In this document: positions 54,403 to 63,733 of the stretch, piece after piece
Numbering within the stretch: the first letter of the stretch is position 1
How the letters are laid out: each line of letters begins with the position of its first letter
DNA from: Trichodesmium sp002260545
GTDB lineage: Bacteria; Cyanobacteriota; Cyanobacteriia; Cyanobacteriales; Microcoleaceae
Direction of reading: 5' to 3'
DNA: 64,000 bases
Assembly: GCF_050016015.1 (NCBI RefSeq)
Contig: NZ_JBNHEQ010000022.1
Coordinates: forward strand, 1-64,000
Position numbers and translations under genes: made by a program
Notes under the pieces: model-generated
Databases searched by the model: none
The model's input: only the letters and a program-made list of their open reading frames with translations
What the model was told of the DNA's origin: nothing

Positions 54403-55590
54403 ATGACTACTTTCAATTTGACAAACCAAAACCTAGATTTAAACTTAGAGACAATTTTAAATCGCGCTCTCGAAGGTGACGACCTATCTCCAGCAGAGAC
54501 ACTTTTATTGTTATCTCCAACTACTCAACCTAATTTCAGCCAACTTACCTTAACTCAACTTCCACCAGAAATAACCGCTATCCAAAAAACAGCAGACAAA
54601 CTCCGACAAAAACAAGTAGGCGATACAGTAACTTACGTTGTCAACCGCAATATAAATTTCACCAATATCTGCGAACAACATTGTAGTTTTTGTGCATTTC
54701 GCCGAGATGAAGGTGACACAGGTGCATTTTGGTTAGATACTGAGCAAATTTTACAAAAAGCTAATGATGCGGTGCAACGTGGAGCAACAGAAATTTGTAT
54801 GCAGGGAGGATTAAATCTTCAAGCTAAAGTTGCCGGAAAATCTTTACCTTATTATTTGCAACTGGTAACAGAGATTAAAAACGAATTTCCCCATTTGCAC
54901 TTACACGCTTTTTCTCCCCAGGAGGTGCAATTTATTGCTAGGGAGGATGGGGTGAGTTATGAATATGTAATTGCTGCTTTGCGGGATGCTGGTGTCGGAT
55001 CGATGCCAGGTACTGCTGCCGAAGTTTTGGATGATGCAGTCAGGCGAGTTATTTGCCCGGAAAAAATTGATACAGCGACTTGGTTGGAAATAGTAGGTAC
55101 GGCGCATCGCTTGGGAATGCCAACTACAAGTACCATGTTATGCGGTCATATTGAAACTCCCGAACAGCAAATTTTACATTTAGAAAGGTTGCGTTTTCTC
55201 CAACAAACTGCTATTGAAAAAGATTATCCAGCAAGAATAACGGAGTTTATTTTATTACCTTTTGTCGGACAAGAAGCACCTGCACCTTTGCGTCGGAGGG
55301 TAGGGCGAGACCAACCTGTTTTGTTGGATGTTTTATTGTTAACTGCAGTGTCGAGAATATTCTTAGGAAATTGGATTATTAATCATCAACCGAGTTGGGT
55401 TAAACTTGGTTTGGATGGAGCAAAAGAAGCATTAAAATGGGGTTGTAATGATATTGGTGGTACCTTAATGGAAGAACATATTACCACAATGGCAGGTGCT
55501 TTGGGAGGTACTTGTATGCAGGTAGAAAATTTGCAGGAAGCTATTAGAGATTTGGGGAGAAATTATCAACAAAGGAATACGCTTTATTGA
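54403..55590 (+). CDS. cofH: FO synthase subunit 2, radical SAM enzyme CofH
   Basis: Radical SAM enzyme that attaches the hydroxybenzyl unit of tyrosine to 5-amino-6-ribitylaminouracil, the first half of FO (deazaflavin) synthesis; CofG completes the ring. It has 395 residues. The [4Fe-4S] motif CEQHCSFC has Cys 90, 94 and 97. ATEICMQGGLNLQ, HLHAFSPQEVQFIAREDGVSYEYVIAALRDAGVGSMPGTAAEVLDD and EHITTMAGALGGTCM are characteristic of CofH rather than of CofG or MqnE/MqnC. In cyanobacteria FO acts as antenna for DNA photolyases and may be converted to F420. No cofG or photolyase lies in the window. The gene is monocistronic. Confidence 0.93.
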   Translation: MTTFNLTNQNLDLNLETILNRALEGDDLSPAETLLLLSPTTQPNFSQLTLTQLPPEITAIQKTADKLRQKQVGDTVTYVVNRNINFTNICEQHCSFCAFRRDEGDTGAFWLDTEQILQKANDAVQRGATEICMQGGLNLQAKVAGKSLPYYLQLVTEIKNEFPHLHLHAFSPQEVQFIAREDGVSYEYVIAALRDAGVGSMPGTAAEVLDDAVRRVICPEKIDTATWLEIVGTAHRLGMPTTSTMLCGHIETPEQQILHLERLRFLQQTAIEKDYPARITEFILLPFVGQEAPAPLRRRVGRDQPVLLDVLLLTAVSRIFLGNWIINHQPSWVKLGLDGAKEALKWGCNDIGGTLMEEHITTMAGALGGTCMQVENLQEAIRDLGRNYQQRNTLY

Positions 55591-55626
55591 AGTCATAAGT
55601 CATAAGTCAGAAGTTAAGAAGTATTT

Positions 55627-55657
55627 GTAGGTTGGGTTGAGGTGACGAAACCCAACA
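55627..55657. repeat. GTAGGTTGGGTT hairpin repeat
   Basis: GTAGGTTGGGTTGAGGTGAC pairs GTTGGGTT with AACCCAAC. The same hairpin occurs inverted at 18059-18089, and a decayed copy follows at 56583. Confidence 0.55.
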
Positions 55658-55825
55658 TTTTATTCAAGTCAGAAGTTAGAATTAATAGTATACTTTCTAG
55701 ATAGGATTGAAGTAATCAAACTCAAGAAAAAAGTAAAAGCTATATCTAGATTTTTGCTGGGTTGCCCTGTCACTTAACTCAACTTACAAGTGAATGATTT
55801 TCTGTTTAGTAGGATGTATTAATTT

Positions 55826-56569
55826 ATGAAATATAGAATTTTATTGAGAATTACAGGATTTCAATTTTTAGATTTATCTAAATTTCTTAGTTCATGTAAT
55901 GAGTATAGTTTGATAGAAGAAGATGGTCGTTATTATTTAGTTCATTCAAGTTTTGAATTAATGAACAGTTTGGAACAAGTATATAAGTGGGGTCAAGATA
56001 ATCTAGAGAATATAAGTGGTCTTGCCATGCTTTATTTTTCAGGATTTCCTGTTCTTCAACCTGATGTTGTTTGTGAAATTGATGAAACTGGAAAACAAAC
56101 TTGTGAACACAATCTTAAAGCTCACTGCAATATTGTAGATCCAATTAGACTTCTAATTGATGTAGAAATTCAAGGCAAAGGTCAGTATTTACCTTTTGAG
56201 TATCATGTTCAAGATTTGTTGTTACTTACAAAGGAAGATGAGCAAGTGAAAAAAGTTATTCATTTGTTAACTTCATACGAACATGATTTTATAAATCTAT
56301 ACAAAATTTACGACATTATTAAAGATGAAGTAGGCGGTAAAAAAAGTAAAAAAATAGAAGGATGGGTGACAAGGGAAAAATTTTCAGTTTCTGATTTTAC
56401 ACAAACTGCCAATCATCCAGATGCAATTGGTTATGAAGCAAGACATGGTAGCAATAAACAACAACCTCCGAAAAATCCAATGTCATTGTCTGAGGCACAA
56501 AATTTCATTTTTAATGTTATTAAAAAATGGCTTGATTGGAAAATTGAACAAAAAGGGATATGTGATTAA
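55826..56569 (+). CDS. Uncharacterised 247-aa protein with NHPDAIGYEARHG motif
   Basis: No assigned family. The product is acidic, without signal peptide or membrane helix. The central region (LLLLTKEDEQVKKVIHLL, SYEHDFINLYKIYDIIKDEVGG) is helical, and the C-terminal region has ANHPDAIGYEARHGSNKQ followed by MSLSEAQNFIFNVIKKWLDW. The histidine/asparagine-rich NHPDA-x4-ARHG stretch looks like a binding or catalytic loop; I have seen similar ends in hypothetical proteins near defence or toxin genes, but this is memory of pattern only. There are no partner genes. Confidence 0.55.
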   Translation: MKYRILLRITGFQFLDLSKFLSSCNEYSLIEEDGRYYLVHSSFELMNSLEQVYKWGQDNLENISGLAMLYFSGFPVLQPDVVCEIDETGKQTCEHNLKAHCNIVDPIRLLIDVEIQGKGQYLPFEYHVQDLLLLTKEDEQVKKVIHLLTSYEHDFINLYKIYDIIKDEVGGKKSKKIEGWVTREKFSVSDFTQTANHPDAIGYEARHGSNKQQPPKNPMSLSEAQNFIFNVIKKWLDWKIEQKGICD

Positions 56570-56785
56570 ATTTAATTATATTTGTAGGTTTGGTTGAGGT
56601 GAAGTTCGCCATTATTTTAGCCTAGGAATTGTCAAAGTTTGAGATTAATTTTTGCAGATGTCTATTGGAAAATTTGAGAGTATTCAGCTCAAATTAAATT
56701 CCCAACTGAATACTCTCTTATACTTAATTATTCCTTCCTCCTTCCTCCTTCTCCCTTCTTCCTTCTTCCTTCTTCCTTCTTTTAA

Positions 56786-57631
56786 CTATTCATTTTCATC
56801 CATATTACTGAGATTGAAAATAAAAGGAACGTTCTGAGACTTTTCACTGCCAAGAATTAAAACTTTAGGCATTTGAGAACCACCTTTTTTCCAAGCTTCT
56901 ATAGCTTCTTTTTGTAAAACCAACTCACCACCTTGCGCTTTTAATGTTTCAGCTAATAGTTTCTGAGCTTCTGCTTTACCCTTAGCACGATTAATTTCTG
57001 CCTCAGCTTCTTGTTCTGCTTCCTCAGCAATATACACTGCTCTTTGCGCTCTTTGTTCAGCAATTTGCTTATCTTCAACCGCTCTAGCAAATTCAGGAGA
57101 AAAAGTTAAATCAATCACGCTAGTATCTAACACAATGATTCCATATTTATCCAAGCGAGAACCCAAAGCATTATCAAAGTCTGATTTTAATTCTACTCTT
57201 TTTGTAATAGCTTCTTCAACAGTTCTTCTAGCTGCAGCAATTTTAAAAGATTCTTGAGTTTGTGGTGCAATTACTTTAGCAACCAAATTTTGTAGAGTGC
57301 CTTGTTCTCTTCTAATTTTTACTACTTGCAATGGATCTAAACGAAAGTTAATCGCAAAACTAGCAGATAATTGTTGTAAATCTTTTGTAGAACTTTGACC
57401 AGGAACTTCAAACTTTTGCACAGTCACATCATATATATCAACTTCAGAAATAAGAGGAGGTTTAAAGTGAATTCCTTCTATCAAAGCTCCATCTCTAGCT
57501 TTACCTAAAATACTCAGAACACCTGCTTGACCAGGGTTAATAATTACAAACGAATTAAAGCCAAGTAGCAATATTACAGATAACGCAGTTGCTAATATTA
57601 ATGTTTGTAAACTTTGTTGTTGACTTTTCAA
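56786..57631 (-). CDS. Prohibitin/SPFH (band 7) family membrane protein
   Basis: 281 residues. One N-terminal membrane helix (about 9-32) is followed by an SPFH/band 7 domain: VIINPGQAGVLSILGKARDGALIEGIHFKPPL, VDIYDVTVQKFEVPGQSSTKDLQQLSASFAINFRLDP, then a long helical coil (VEDKQIAEQRAQRAVYIAEEAEQEAEAEINRAKGKAEAQKLL) that drives ring-like oligomers. Prohibitins form membrane scaffolds, often regulating FtsH-type proteases and membrane organisation, and in cyanobacteria they lie in plasma and thylakoid membranes. An FtsH gene is in this window but 40 kb away. Upstream on the same strand is a MITE-containing spacer, then a cysteine desulfurase gene. Confidence 0.92.
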   Translation of the reverse strand: MKSQQQSLQTLILATALSVILLLGFNSFVIINPGQAGVLSILGKARDGALIEGIHFKPPLISEVDIYDVTVQKFEVPGQSSTKDLQQLSASFAINFRLDPLQVVKIRREQGTLQNLVAKVIAPQTQESFKIAAARRTVEEAITKRVELKSDFDNALGSRLDKYGIIVLDTSVIDLTFSPEFARAVEDKQIAEQRAQRAVYIAEEAEQEAEAEINRAKGKAEAQKLLAETLKAQGGELVLQKEAIEAWKKGGSQMPKVLILGSEKSQNVPFIFNLSNMDENE

Positions 57632-58155
57632 TTTATCTACTCCTAAATTTGAGACTACAACTCATTAGTAAATCTTCTGTGTCGATCTTAGTTCCTGTTG
57701 AAAATTAAAACTCAAATTATATAATATTTTTATAATTTCCTGAAAATATGGAGTAGGGAATTCAGTTATCAGTCATCAGTTATCAGTACCTTTTGTTATA
57801 AGCAGGAGACTTGAGACATTTTAATATCTACAGGACTTACGCAAAGGTACTATATATGACAGTTGAAAAACTATAGCGCTATAGTTTTAAGCGCTATATA
57901 TGTGGTCTGGTGCGTAATTCCTGATCTATATCATAAAACCCTACTTAAGTCATTAGTCATTGCGACTGGAACGGAGAAGAAGGAAGCAATCTCGCGAAAC
58001 TCTTGAGATTGCTTACTATCGTCGCTTCGGACAACTATTCAATCTGATGTTATATAACAGGATAAAAAAAAGAAGATTCTGTATTTCAAGCTTCTAGCTG
58101 AAGCATAAAGATACTGATAACTGATAACTGGTAACTGATAAATGAAATGACCCCA
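57632..58155. other. Spacer between the desulfurase and prohibitin genes
   Basis: Contains TCAGTCATCAGTTATCAGTA microrepeats, the 93-bp MITE-2 (57831-57923), a CATTGCGACTGGAACGGAGA ... GAGATTGCTTACTATCGTCG inverted repeat (57957-58032), and GATAACTGATAACTGGTAAC microrepeats near 58118. Confidence 0.5.
57831..57923. mobile_element. MITE-2: 93-bp element with CAGGACTTACGCA ends
   Basis: Ends CAGGACTTACGCA and TGCGTAATTCCTG are inverted repeats with one mismatch. At the centre (57867-57888) is a perfect 22-bp palindrome with the middle TATAGCGCTATA, followed by a second AGCGCTATATATG. Termini of this kind are known on small cyanobacterial insertion derivatives. No coding capacity. Confidence 0.6.
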
Positions 58156-59349
58156 TCACAAAGATACATAGTCAAACTTTTGAGAATTAGTATTAGGCAT
58201 AAGTCTTGCTAAAATTTGCTTCAGTACCATCGCCGTCCAATCAATATCAGCTTCCGTTGTTTCTCGTCCCAACGTTAAACGAATACCCCTAATAGCAGCA
58301 TCTTCAGTATATCCCATTGCCAGTAATATCGGACTCGGAGCTATTTTGCCACTATTACAAGCTGAACCTGCACTAATACCAATTCCAGCTAAGTTCAATT
58401 GTCGCACTAGAGTTTTACCAGTAACCTTATCATCTATTTCATTTTCACCAGGCACAATACAAAAACTAACATGATGAGGTAATCTGTATAATCGATCGCC
58501 AGTACAAATTACATAAGGGTTATCTGCCATATGTGCAAATAAGCGATCGCGTAACCTACTTAACCTTGGTGTTTCTGTAGCTATCTCTTCATTAGCTAAT
58601 TCTGCAGCCACACCAAAACCAGCGATCGCTGCCACTGCTTGAGTACCAGAACGTAATTTCATCTCTTGGCCTCCACCACCCAATAAAGGGACTAACTCCA
58701 CACCGTTTCTTATATAAAGCGCCCCTGCACCTTGAGGACCATAAATTTTATGACTAGATAAAGATAACAAATCTACTGGCAGTGTTTGTACATCTAATGG
58801 TAAACGCCCCACCACCTGAACCGCATCAGTATGAAACAAAACCCCATGAGAACGACAAATATTACCTAATTCTGTAATAGGTTGGAGAGTGCCAACTTCA
58901 CTTTGGCCATAAATTATGGAAACTAAAACTGTATTCGATTGTAATGCAGCTTGTAGTTCTTGAGGATCTACCCTTCCTTGTCTATCAACAGGTAATCTTG
59001 TCACTTGCCAACCCCAGTTTTCTAACATTCTTGCTGGTTCTGAAATAGCAGAATGTTCGACACTAGAAATAATTATATGTTGAGGTTTTCCATAGCAACG
59101 TGCTACACCCATTATTGCCATATTATCAGCTTCAGTTCCCCCAGAAGTAAAAATAATTGATTCTGGCACTGTATTAATAAGATTCGCTACTTTTATTCTT
59201 GCCCTTTCCACTAATGTTGCCGACCTTTGGCCCCATGTATGTAAGCTAGATGGATTACCCCATTGTTGGGTAAAAACTTGCTGCATAAGAGCGATCGCTT
59301 CTGGCCTTGTTGGTGTTGTAGCACTATAGTCTAGATAAATTTGCATCAT
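58156..59349 (-). CDS. Cysteine desulfurase (NifS/IscS family)
   Basis: PLP enzyme that takes sulfur from L-cysteine as a persulfide for Fe-S clusters and thio-cofactors, giving alanine. It has 397 residues. IYLDYSATTPTRPEAI starts the fold, and FTSGGTEADNMAIMG contacts PLP phosphate. The Schiff-base lysine is K201 in SLSSHKIYGPQGAGAL, and the catalytic Cys is C331 in GISAGSACNSG, on the loop typical of class I enzymes. HSAISEPARMLENWGW and HTDAVQVVGRLPLDV match as well. One oddity is IIYGQSEVGTLQP, where the family usually has NNE instead of QSE. No iscU or other isc/suf genes are adjacent. A second ATG one codon later is possible. Confidence 0.93.
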   Translation of the reverse strand: MMQIYLDYSATTPTRPEAIALMQQVFTQQWGNPSSLHTWGQRSATLVERARIKVANLINTVPESIIFTSGGTEADNMAIMGVARCYGKPQHIIISSVEHSAISEPARMLENWGWQVTRLPVDRQGRVDPQELQAALQSNTVLVSIIYGQSEVGTLQPITELGNICRSHGVLFHTDAVQVVGRLPLDVQTLPVDLLSLSSHKIYGPQGAGALYIRNGVELVPLLGGGGQEMKLRSGTQAVAAIAGFGVAAELANEEIATETPRLSRLRDRLFAHMADNPYVICTGDRLYRLPHHVSFCIVPGENEIDDKVTGKTLVRQLNLAGIGISAGSACNSGKIAPSPILLAMGYTEDAAIRGIRLTLGRETTEADIDWTAMVLKQILARLMPNTNSQKFDYVSL

Positions 59350-60608
59350 CTTTTGTCCGTTTTTTTTCTTATGCTAATTTTGTCGAAATATACTTAAAAA
59401 AGTGTTAGTTTATGTGAGCTAAGAATTAGAGAAAAATAGTTTAACTGAATATCTCAGAAGAAATATTTCATAACTTAATATTCAAAACTTTTAAGACATC
59501 CAGAGAATACCAATCATTTTTGATTTTGAGTTTTAAATATATCCAAAAATTAAATTTTAATCAGGCAATAATTCTAGAACAATTTTTGAATTTTGTTTAG
59601 ATAAAATTGAATTACTCCGACTTTACTTTTTCTGACTGAGTGGCTCTTATTCCAGAATTTTATTATTTTTGTTCAAGATTTATTTTAGCTTAAAAATCAC
59701 CAAGATCACTAATTTTTCTTTAATTATTTATAGAAATTTGAATATTTCCCATATATAGTGTTTCCATATAAGTTGTGAAACTAGATTTTAATTGTTATCT
59801 GTAATAAAAACTCTTAGATTACCTTCTAATTTTTCATGTTATCTCTGAGCATTCAATTTTCAATAAATGCCAATGCTATATATAGTAATCCTATTTAGGT
59901 TGTAGTATTTTAGGATTAGTTAGGAGTCAGGATTCAAAATTTTCCAGGTTTTTAGCTCTTTTTAATTATTCTAAAACTTGTTACCGAAAAATTAAGGTAT
60001 AAAGCCTCTCCATTCATGGAGAAAAAAGCGGTCGAGAGATGGCGAGGTTCCCTCGCCATATCCAATCGACCAAGAGAAGAAAAACAAATCCTTTTAGTCA
60101 ATCCTCTTCTTGATAATAAGAGGTAATTATTAATTATTAATTATTGAAGACCAATTTAGGATTGCTATATATTTTAAACTTCTGAAATATTCTCTGATAT
60201 AACACTCATAATTACTGGGGCGGACATTCTTGCTCTTCTCAAATATAGTTACAGCAATAATTTAACTTTTGACTGAAGTTATATTTCTAACCTTTAAGTT
60301 TTCAATTCCGAAAAATTACTAATATACATCTCCAATAATAAATAATTAAATCAATTATCGGAGATAAATAATCAATTATTTTCCCTACTACCTACTCCTT
60401 ACTCTCTATTTTCTGTAGATTAATGCACTACCATGGAAACAACCAACCAATCAACAATAAAATACTTAAAGCTTTACTAAATCAATAGCTTTGCCTTTTA
60501 CCTTTTCAGTTGCCCGTAGCGCCCCTACAAGGAATAGCAAAAAATAAATTATCCAATTTAAAGAAATAGACCAGGAAAGTTTCCCTGCTTAATTTCCCTA
60601 CTTTCTAA
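59350..60608. repeat. 1.26-kb gene-free region
   Basis: The first ~630 bases are featureless A/T-rich sequence that includes the desulfurase promoter. At 59981-60147 there is a modified copy of the A/T-rich element (TTACCGAAAAATTAAGG ... AGAGGTAATTATTAATTATT) carrying a nested hairpin GGTCGAGAGATGGCGAGG ... CCTCGCCATATCCAATCGACC (about 60030-60072). The remainder to 60608 is unassigned A/T-rich sequence. No gene was found on either strand. Confidence 0.5.
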
Positions 60609-61007
60609 TTATTTAGGTTTACAAACATTATAATCTTCATGGGACATCACCTTCTGTGGTACAACAAAAGTCCCATAATCTTGGCAAATCATTCTATAAT
60701 TTCGCGTAACAGGTATACTCACAATAAAACGATTGTGGCGAAGTCGTTTACCTCCAAATTCCCGGTAGCTTTGATTATTATTTAATCCAGAAATAATTGT
60801 TCTAGCTTTAACCACTACATAGTCTGGTAGACCCTTTAAGTCTATCAAATCACCATCAAAGGAAGCTTCCCACTCTAACTTTTTTTCCCGCTTTTCCGCG
60901 ATTTTTTTGTCAACTCTTTGCTGTACCATTTGCTCTTGTTCACAGCGATGGCATTTTCTCCCATATCCTTTATGGCCACACGGAAAAGTCCTTTTTCTTT
61001 TCGGCAT
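60609..61007 (-). CDS. Zinc-finger protein with RelE/ParE-like C-terminal part
   Basis: 132 residues. The N-terminus has FPCGHKGYGRKCHRCEQE, a compact zinc-binding knuckle (C10, H12, C19, C22 by count). After a charged helix (QQRVDKKIAEKREKKLEW), the C-terminal ~75 residues (LKGLPDYVVVKARTIISGL, RLRHNRFIVSIPVTRNYRMIC) have the strand pattern of RelE/ParE-type toxins, in which R...N-Y-R-M is the last conserved strand. The family is widespread in cyanobacteria, and my best label is the DUF7682-type zinc-binding family. No antitoxin gene is adjacent, so toxin activity is not claimed. It may bind RNA or ribosomes instead. Confidence 0.65.
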   Translation of the reverse strand: MPKRKRTFPCGHKGYGRKCHRCEQEQMVQQRVDKKIAEKREKKLEWEASFDGDLIDLKGLPDYVVVKARTIISGLNNNQSYREFGGKRLRHNRFIVSIPVTRNYRMICQDYGTFVVPQKVMSHEDYNVCKPK

Positions 61008-61439
61008 AAAACAGCAAAGTTAGTTGTCACTAGGTTCTCTCAGTTTTGGCTATCATTCTTACTTCCCAATAGCATAGCAAATGGACAATAGAGAAAACAT
61101 CTCTACAGAGAGGAATATTTAAGTTAACTATCACTCTAAATTATCAGGGATTATGGCACAATCCTCAAAATTCATTCTTGCTCAAATTTCAGTAGAATTA
61201 ACATTGAGAAATATTTAAGCTACAGCCCACACTGTAGCTTACTATAGATTATACTTTGTTAGGAAGCCTATATAGTGTAAGTCAGAAGTCAGAAGTCAGA
61301 AGTCAGAAATTAAATTCCCAGCACCGACTAAATTTGAGAGGTGCGAGAATGTTCTAACTTCTCTGGTAGCTGCTATCACTAAAATTGCTCTAGGTGTACT
61401 TACTACCAATTTTTTTAGATGAAGTAATAGGTAATATCA
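61008..61439. other. Divergent spacer between the zinc-finger and PLD genes
   Basis: A 430-base region expected to hold both divergent promoters. AAGTCAGAAGTCAGAAGTCAG microrepeats lie at 61280-61305. The spacer also carries CACTGTAGCTTACTATAG and no dispersed palindrome of the main families. No gene was seen. Confidence 0.4.
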
Positions 61440-63077
61440 GTGCTATTTTCTTCTATTAAACTGTGCTTTGGCTATGTTTTACTATTGGCTTTTAGCCTAA
61501 CTGCTTGTCTGAATCAACCTCAGCAGTTAGTTCCTCCTGTATCCCCATTGCCACAAGACCCTTTAATTGAATCTTACTTTAATCAATCCCAAGCTTCAAG
61601 CTATACTGAAACGCTACGTCAGCAAACCCGACTGGGAGACAATCTTGAAGAAATAATTGTTAATACTATTGCTGATGCTACTTCTAGTGTAGATGTGGCG
61701 GTTCAAGAGTTACGTTTACCAGCCATCGCTCAAGCTTTGGTCGAACGGTATCAAGCAGGGGCCAAAGTGCGAGTTATTATTGAAAATACCTACAATCGTC
61801 CCTGGGGAAGTTTAAGTCCATCTGAGGTCGCTCAACTTCCTGAACGGGAGCGCGACCGCTATGATGAATTTATTCAGATTACTGATATTAACATGGATGG
61901 GGAAATTAGTCAAGATGAAATTAATCGTAGGGATGCTCTAATAATTTTAAGTAATGCAGGAGTTCCCTTGATTGATGATACTGCTGATGGTTCTAAGGGT
62001 AGTGGTCTGATGCACCACAAATTTTTAGTTGTGGATGGTCAAACTATTATTGTCACCTCGGCTAATTTTACTACCAGTGGTATTCATGGAGATTTTTCGG
62101 AACCTCTGAGTCGAGGAAATGCTAATAATCTTTTAAAAATAGAAAGTTCTGAATTAGCTGAAATATTCACAGAAGAATTTAATCTATTATGGGGAGATGG
62201 TCCTGGAGGTAAACCAGATAGTAAATTTGGTGTAAAAAAAACATTTAGAGATACAAGAGAAGTATTAGTTGGTGAGACAAAAGTTGCAGTACAATTTTCT
62301 CCTATTTCTAATAGTCAATATTGGCAAAAAAGTGTAAATGGTTTAATAAATCAAACATTAGAAAAAGCACAAACATCTATTAATTTATCCCTATTTGTAT
62401 TCTCATCACAAAAGTTAGTTAATAACCTAGAAAATCAATCCCTAAAAGGAGTATTAATTCAAGGTTTAATTGACCCTAGTTTTGCCTATCGTTACTACAG
62501 TGAAGGATTAGATATGATGGGAATTGCTCTAGCAAATAAATGTAAATATGAAACTGATAATCGCCCTTGGCAAAAACCTATATCCACAGTAGGCGTACCT
62601 AACTTACCCCCTGGCGATCGCCTCCATCATAAATTTGGAATTATTGATAATTCCATTGTAATTACTGGTTCTCATAATTGGACGGAAGCAGCTAACCAGA
62701 ACAATGATGAAACTTTATTAGTAATAGAAAATTCCACAGTAGCAGCTCATTTTGACCGTGAATTTCAAAGACTTTATCAAACAGCAACTATGGGTATACC
62801 ATCCTGGTTGATCAAAAAAGTTGAGAAACAGAAAAAAGAATGTGGGGATAGATTAACAGAAACTGAAACTTCGGTAATAGATACTAACAAGAAAATTAAT
62901 CTAAATACTGCTACTGCGGAAGAATTAGAAACACTACCTGGCGTCGGACCTAAATTAGCAGAACGGATTATTCAAACAAGAAAAAATAAACCCTTTAAAT
63001 CTTTAGCAGACCTGGATCAAGTATCTGGAATTGGACCTAAAATGTTAGATAAATTAAGCGATCGGGTGACTTGGTAA
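61440..63077 (+). CDS. Secreted phospholipase D-like nuclease/lipase with EF-hand and helix-hairpin-helix
   Basis: 545 residues from a GTG start, with AGGTAATATCA before it. The N-terminus is a lipoprotein signal (FGYVLLLAFSLTAC, lipid Cys near residue 23). Two PLD active-site HKD motifs are present: MHHKFLVVDGQTIIVTSANFT (His near 192) and LHHKFGIIDNSIVITGSHNWT (near 395). Before the first is an EF-hand loop DINMDGEISQDE (about residues 149-160), expected to bind calcium. The last ~60 residues are a ComEA-like helix-hairpin-helix pair (INLNTATAEELETLPGVGPKLAERII, SGIGPKMLDKL), which binds DNA. Together they suggest an exported, calcium-dependent enzyme that cuts DNA, or phospholipid while attached to DNA. 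DNA degradation or uptake is plausible. Confidence 0.88.
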   Translation: MLFSSIKLCFGYVLLLAFSLTACLNQPQQLVPPVSPLPQDPLIESYFNQSQASSYTETLRQQTRLGDNLEEIIVNTIADATSSVDVAVQELRLPAIAQALVERYQAGAKVRVIIENTYNRPWGSLSPSEVAQLPERERDRYDEFIQITDINMDGEISQDEINRRDALIILSNAGVPLIDDTADGSKGSGLMHHKFLVVDGQTIIVTSANFTTSGIHGDFSEPLSRGNANNLLKIESSELAEIFTEEFNLLWGDGPGGKPDSKFGVKKTFRDTREVLVGETKVAVQFSPISNSQYWQKSVNGLINQTLEKAQTSINLSLFVFSSQKLVNNLENQSLKGVLIQGLIDPSFAYRYYSEGLDMMGIALANKCKYETDNRPWQKPISTVGVPNLPPGDRLHHKFGIIDNSIVITGSHNWTEAANQNNDETLLVIENSTVAAHFDREFQRLYQTATMGIPSWLIKKVEKQKKECGDRLTETETSVIDTNKKINLNTATAEELETLPGVGPKLAERIIQTRKNKPFKSLADLDQVSGIGPKMLDKLSDRVTW

Positions 63078-63733
63078 TCTGTGAGAAAACTATAATTACT
63101 TTTAGTCATTCTACCAAGAGAAAAGTGCTAGGATATGTCCTTATATTCAATTCCGTTACGGTTTTAACCAGAGATAATTATCCATTATCCATTATCCATG
63201 AATGAAAGACCTTCTGATAGTGGTCTATATTAATCAAAATCACCATAAATATTTTTTTAGTTGTCAAATCAAATATATATGGCAACTAGGAATCAAATTC
63301 TCATATTTGATTCTTACCTCAAATTACTGTACAATATATACTTTAAGCAATTCAAATATCACTTCTGACTTCTGATTTGTGACTTTTGACTGCCGTGCCC
63401 TATGAGATGCCCAAAATCGCCAAACTAACCCAATTATCATCAAGATACTTACCAATCCTATTCTTGCACGCGTTAGACTAGAACCATAACCACTATCCCA
63501 AAATGTGGTCTTTTCAATATTCCCAAACTGATACTATTACCGTACCTAATCAAACTAAACTGAGTGAAATTACTGCCTCAAATTTACTGATAGTAAATTA
63601 CGGAAGATAACAGTTAAAATACTATTGAAGTATACATATTTATTCTTAGGCAGATCCATATTAGTGGCAAAAATTTGACTCATAAGTAAAATCTCCTCGA
63701 TGGACTCACTGAAGAAATTCTGCGATAAAACTC
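63078..63733. repeat. Spacer before the MBL-fold gene
   Basis: Contains the right half of the A/T-rich element (TTCCGTTACGGTTTTAACCA and TTATCCATTATCCATG, 63149-63205), with the same context as 11.05 kb. Beyond it are ~530 bases of unassigned sequence, including the palindrome-like TTGACTGCCGTGCCCTATG. No gene was seen. The MBL gene promoter must lie in the last part. Confidence 0.4.
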
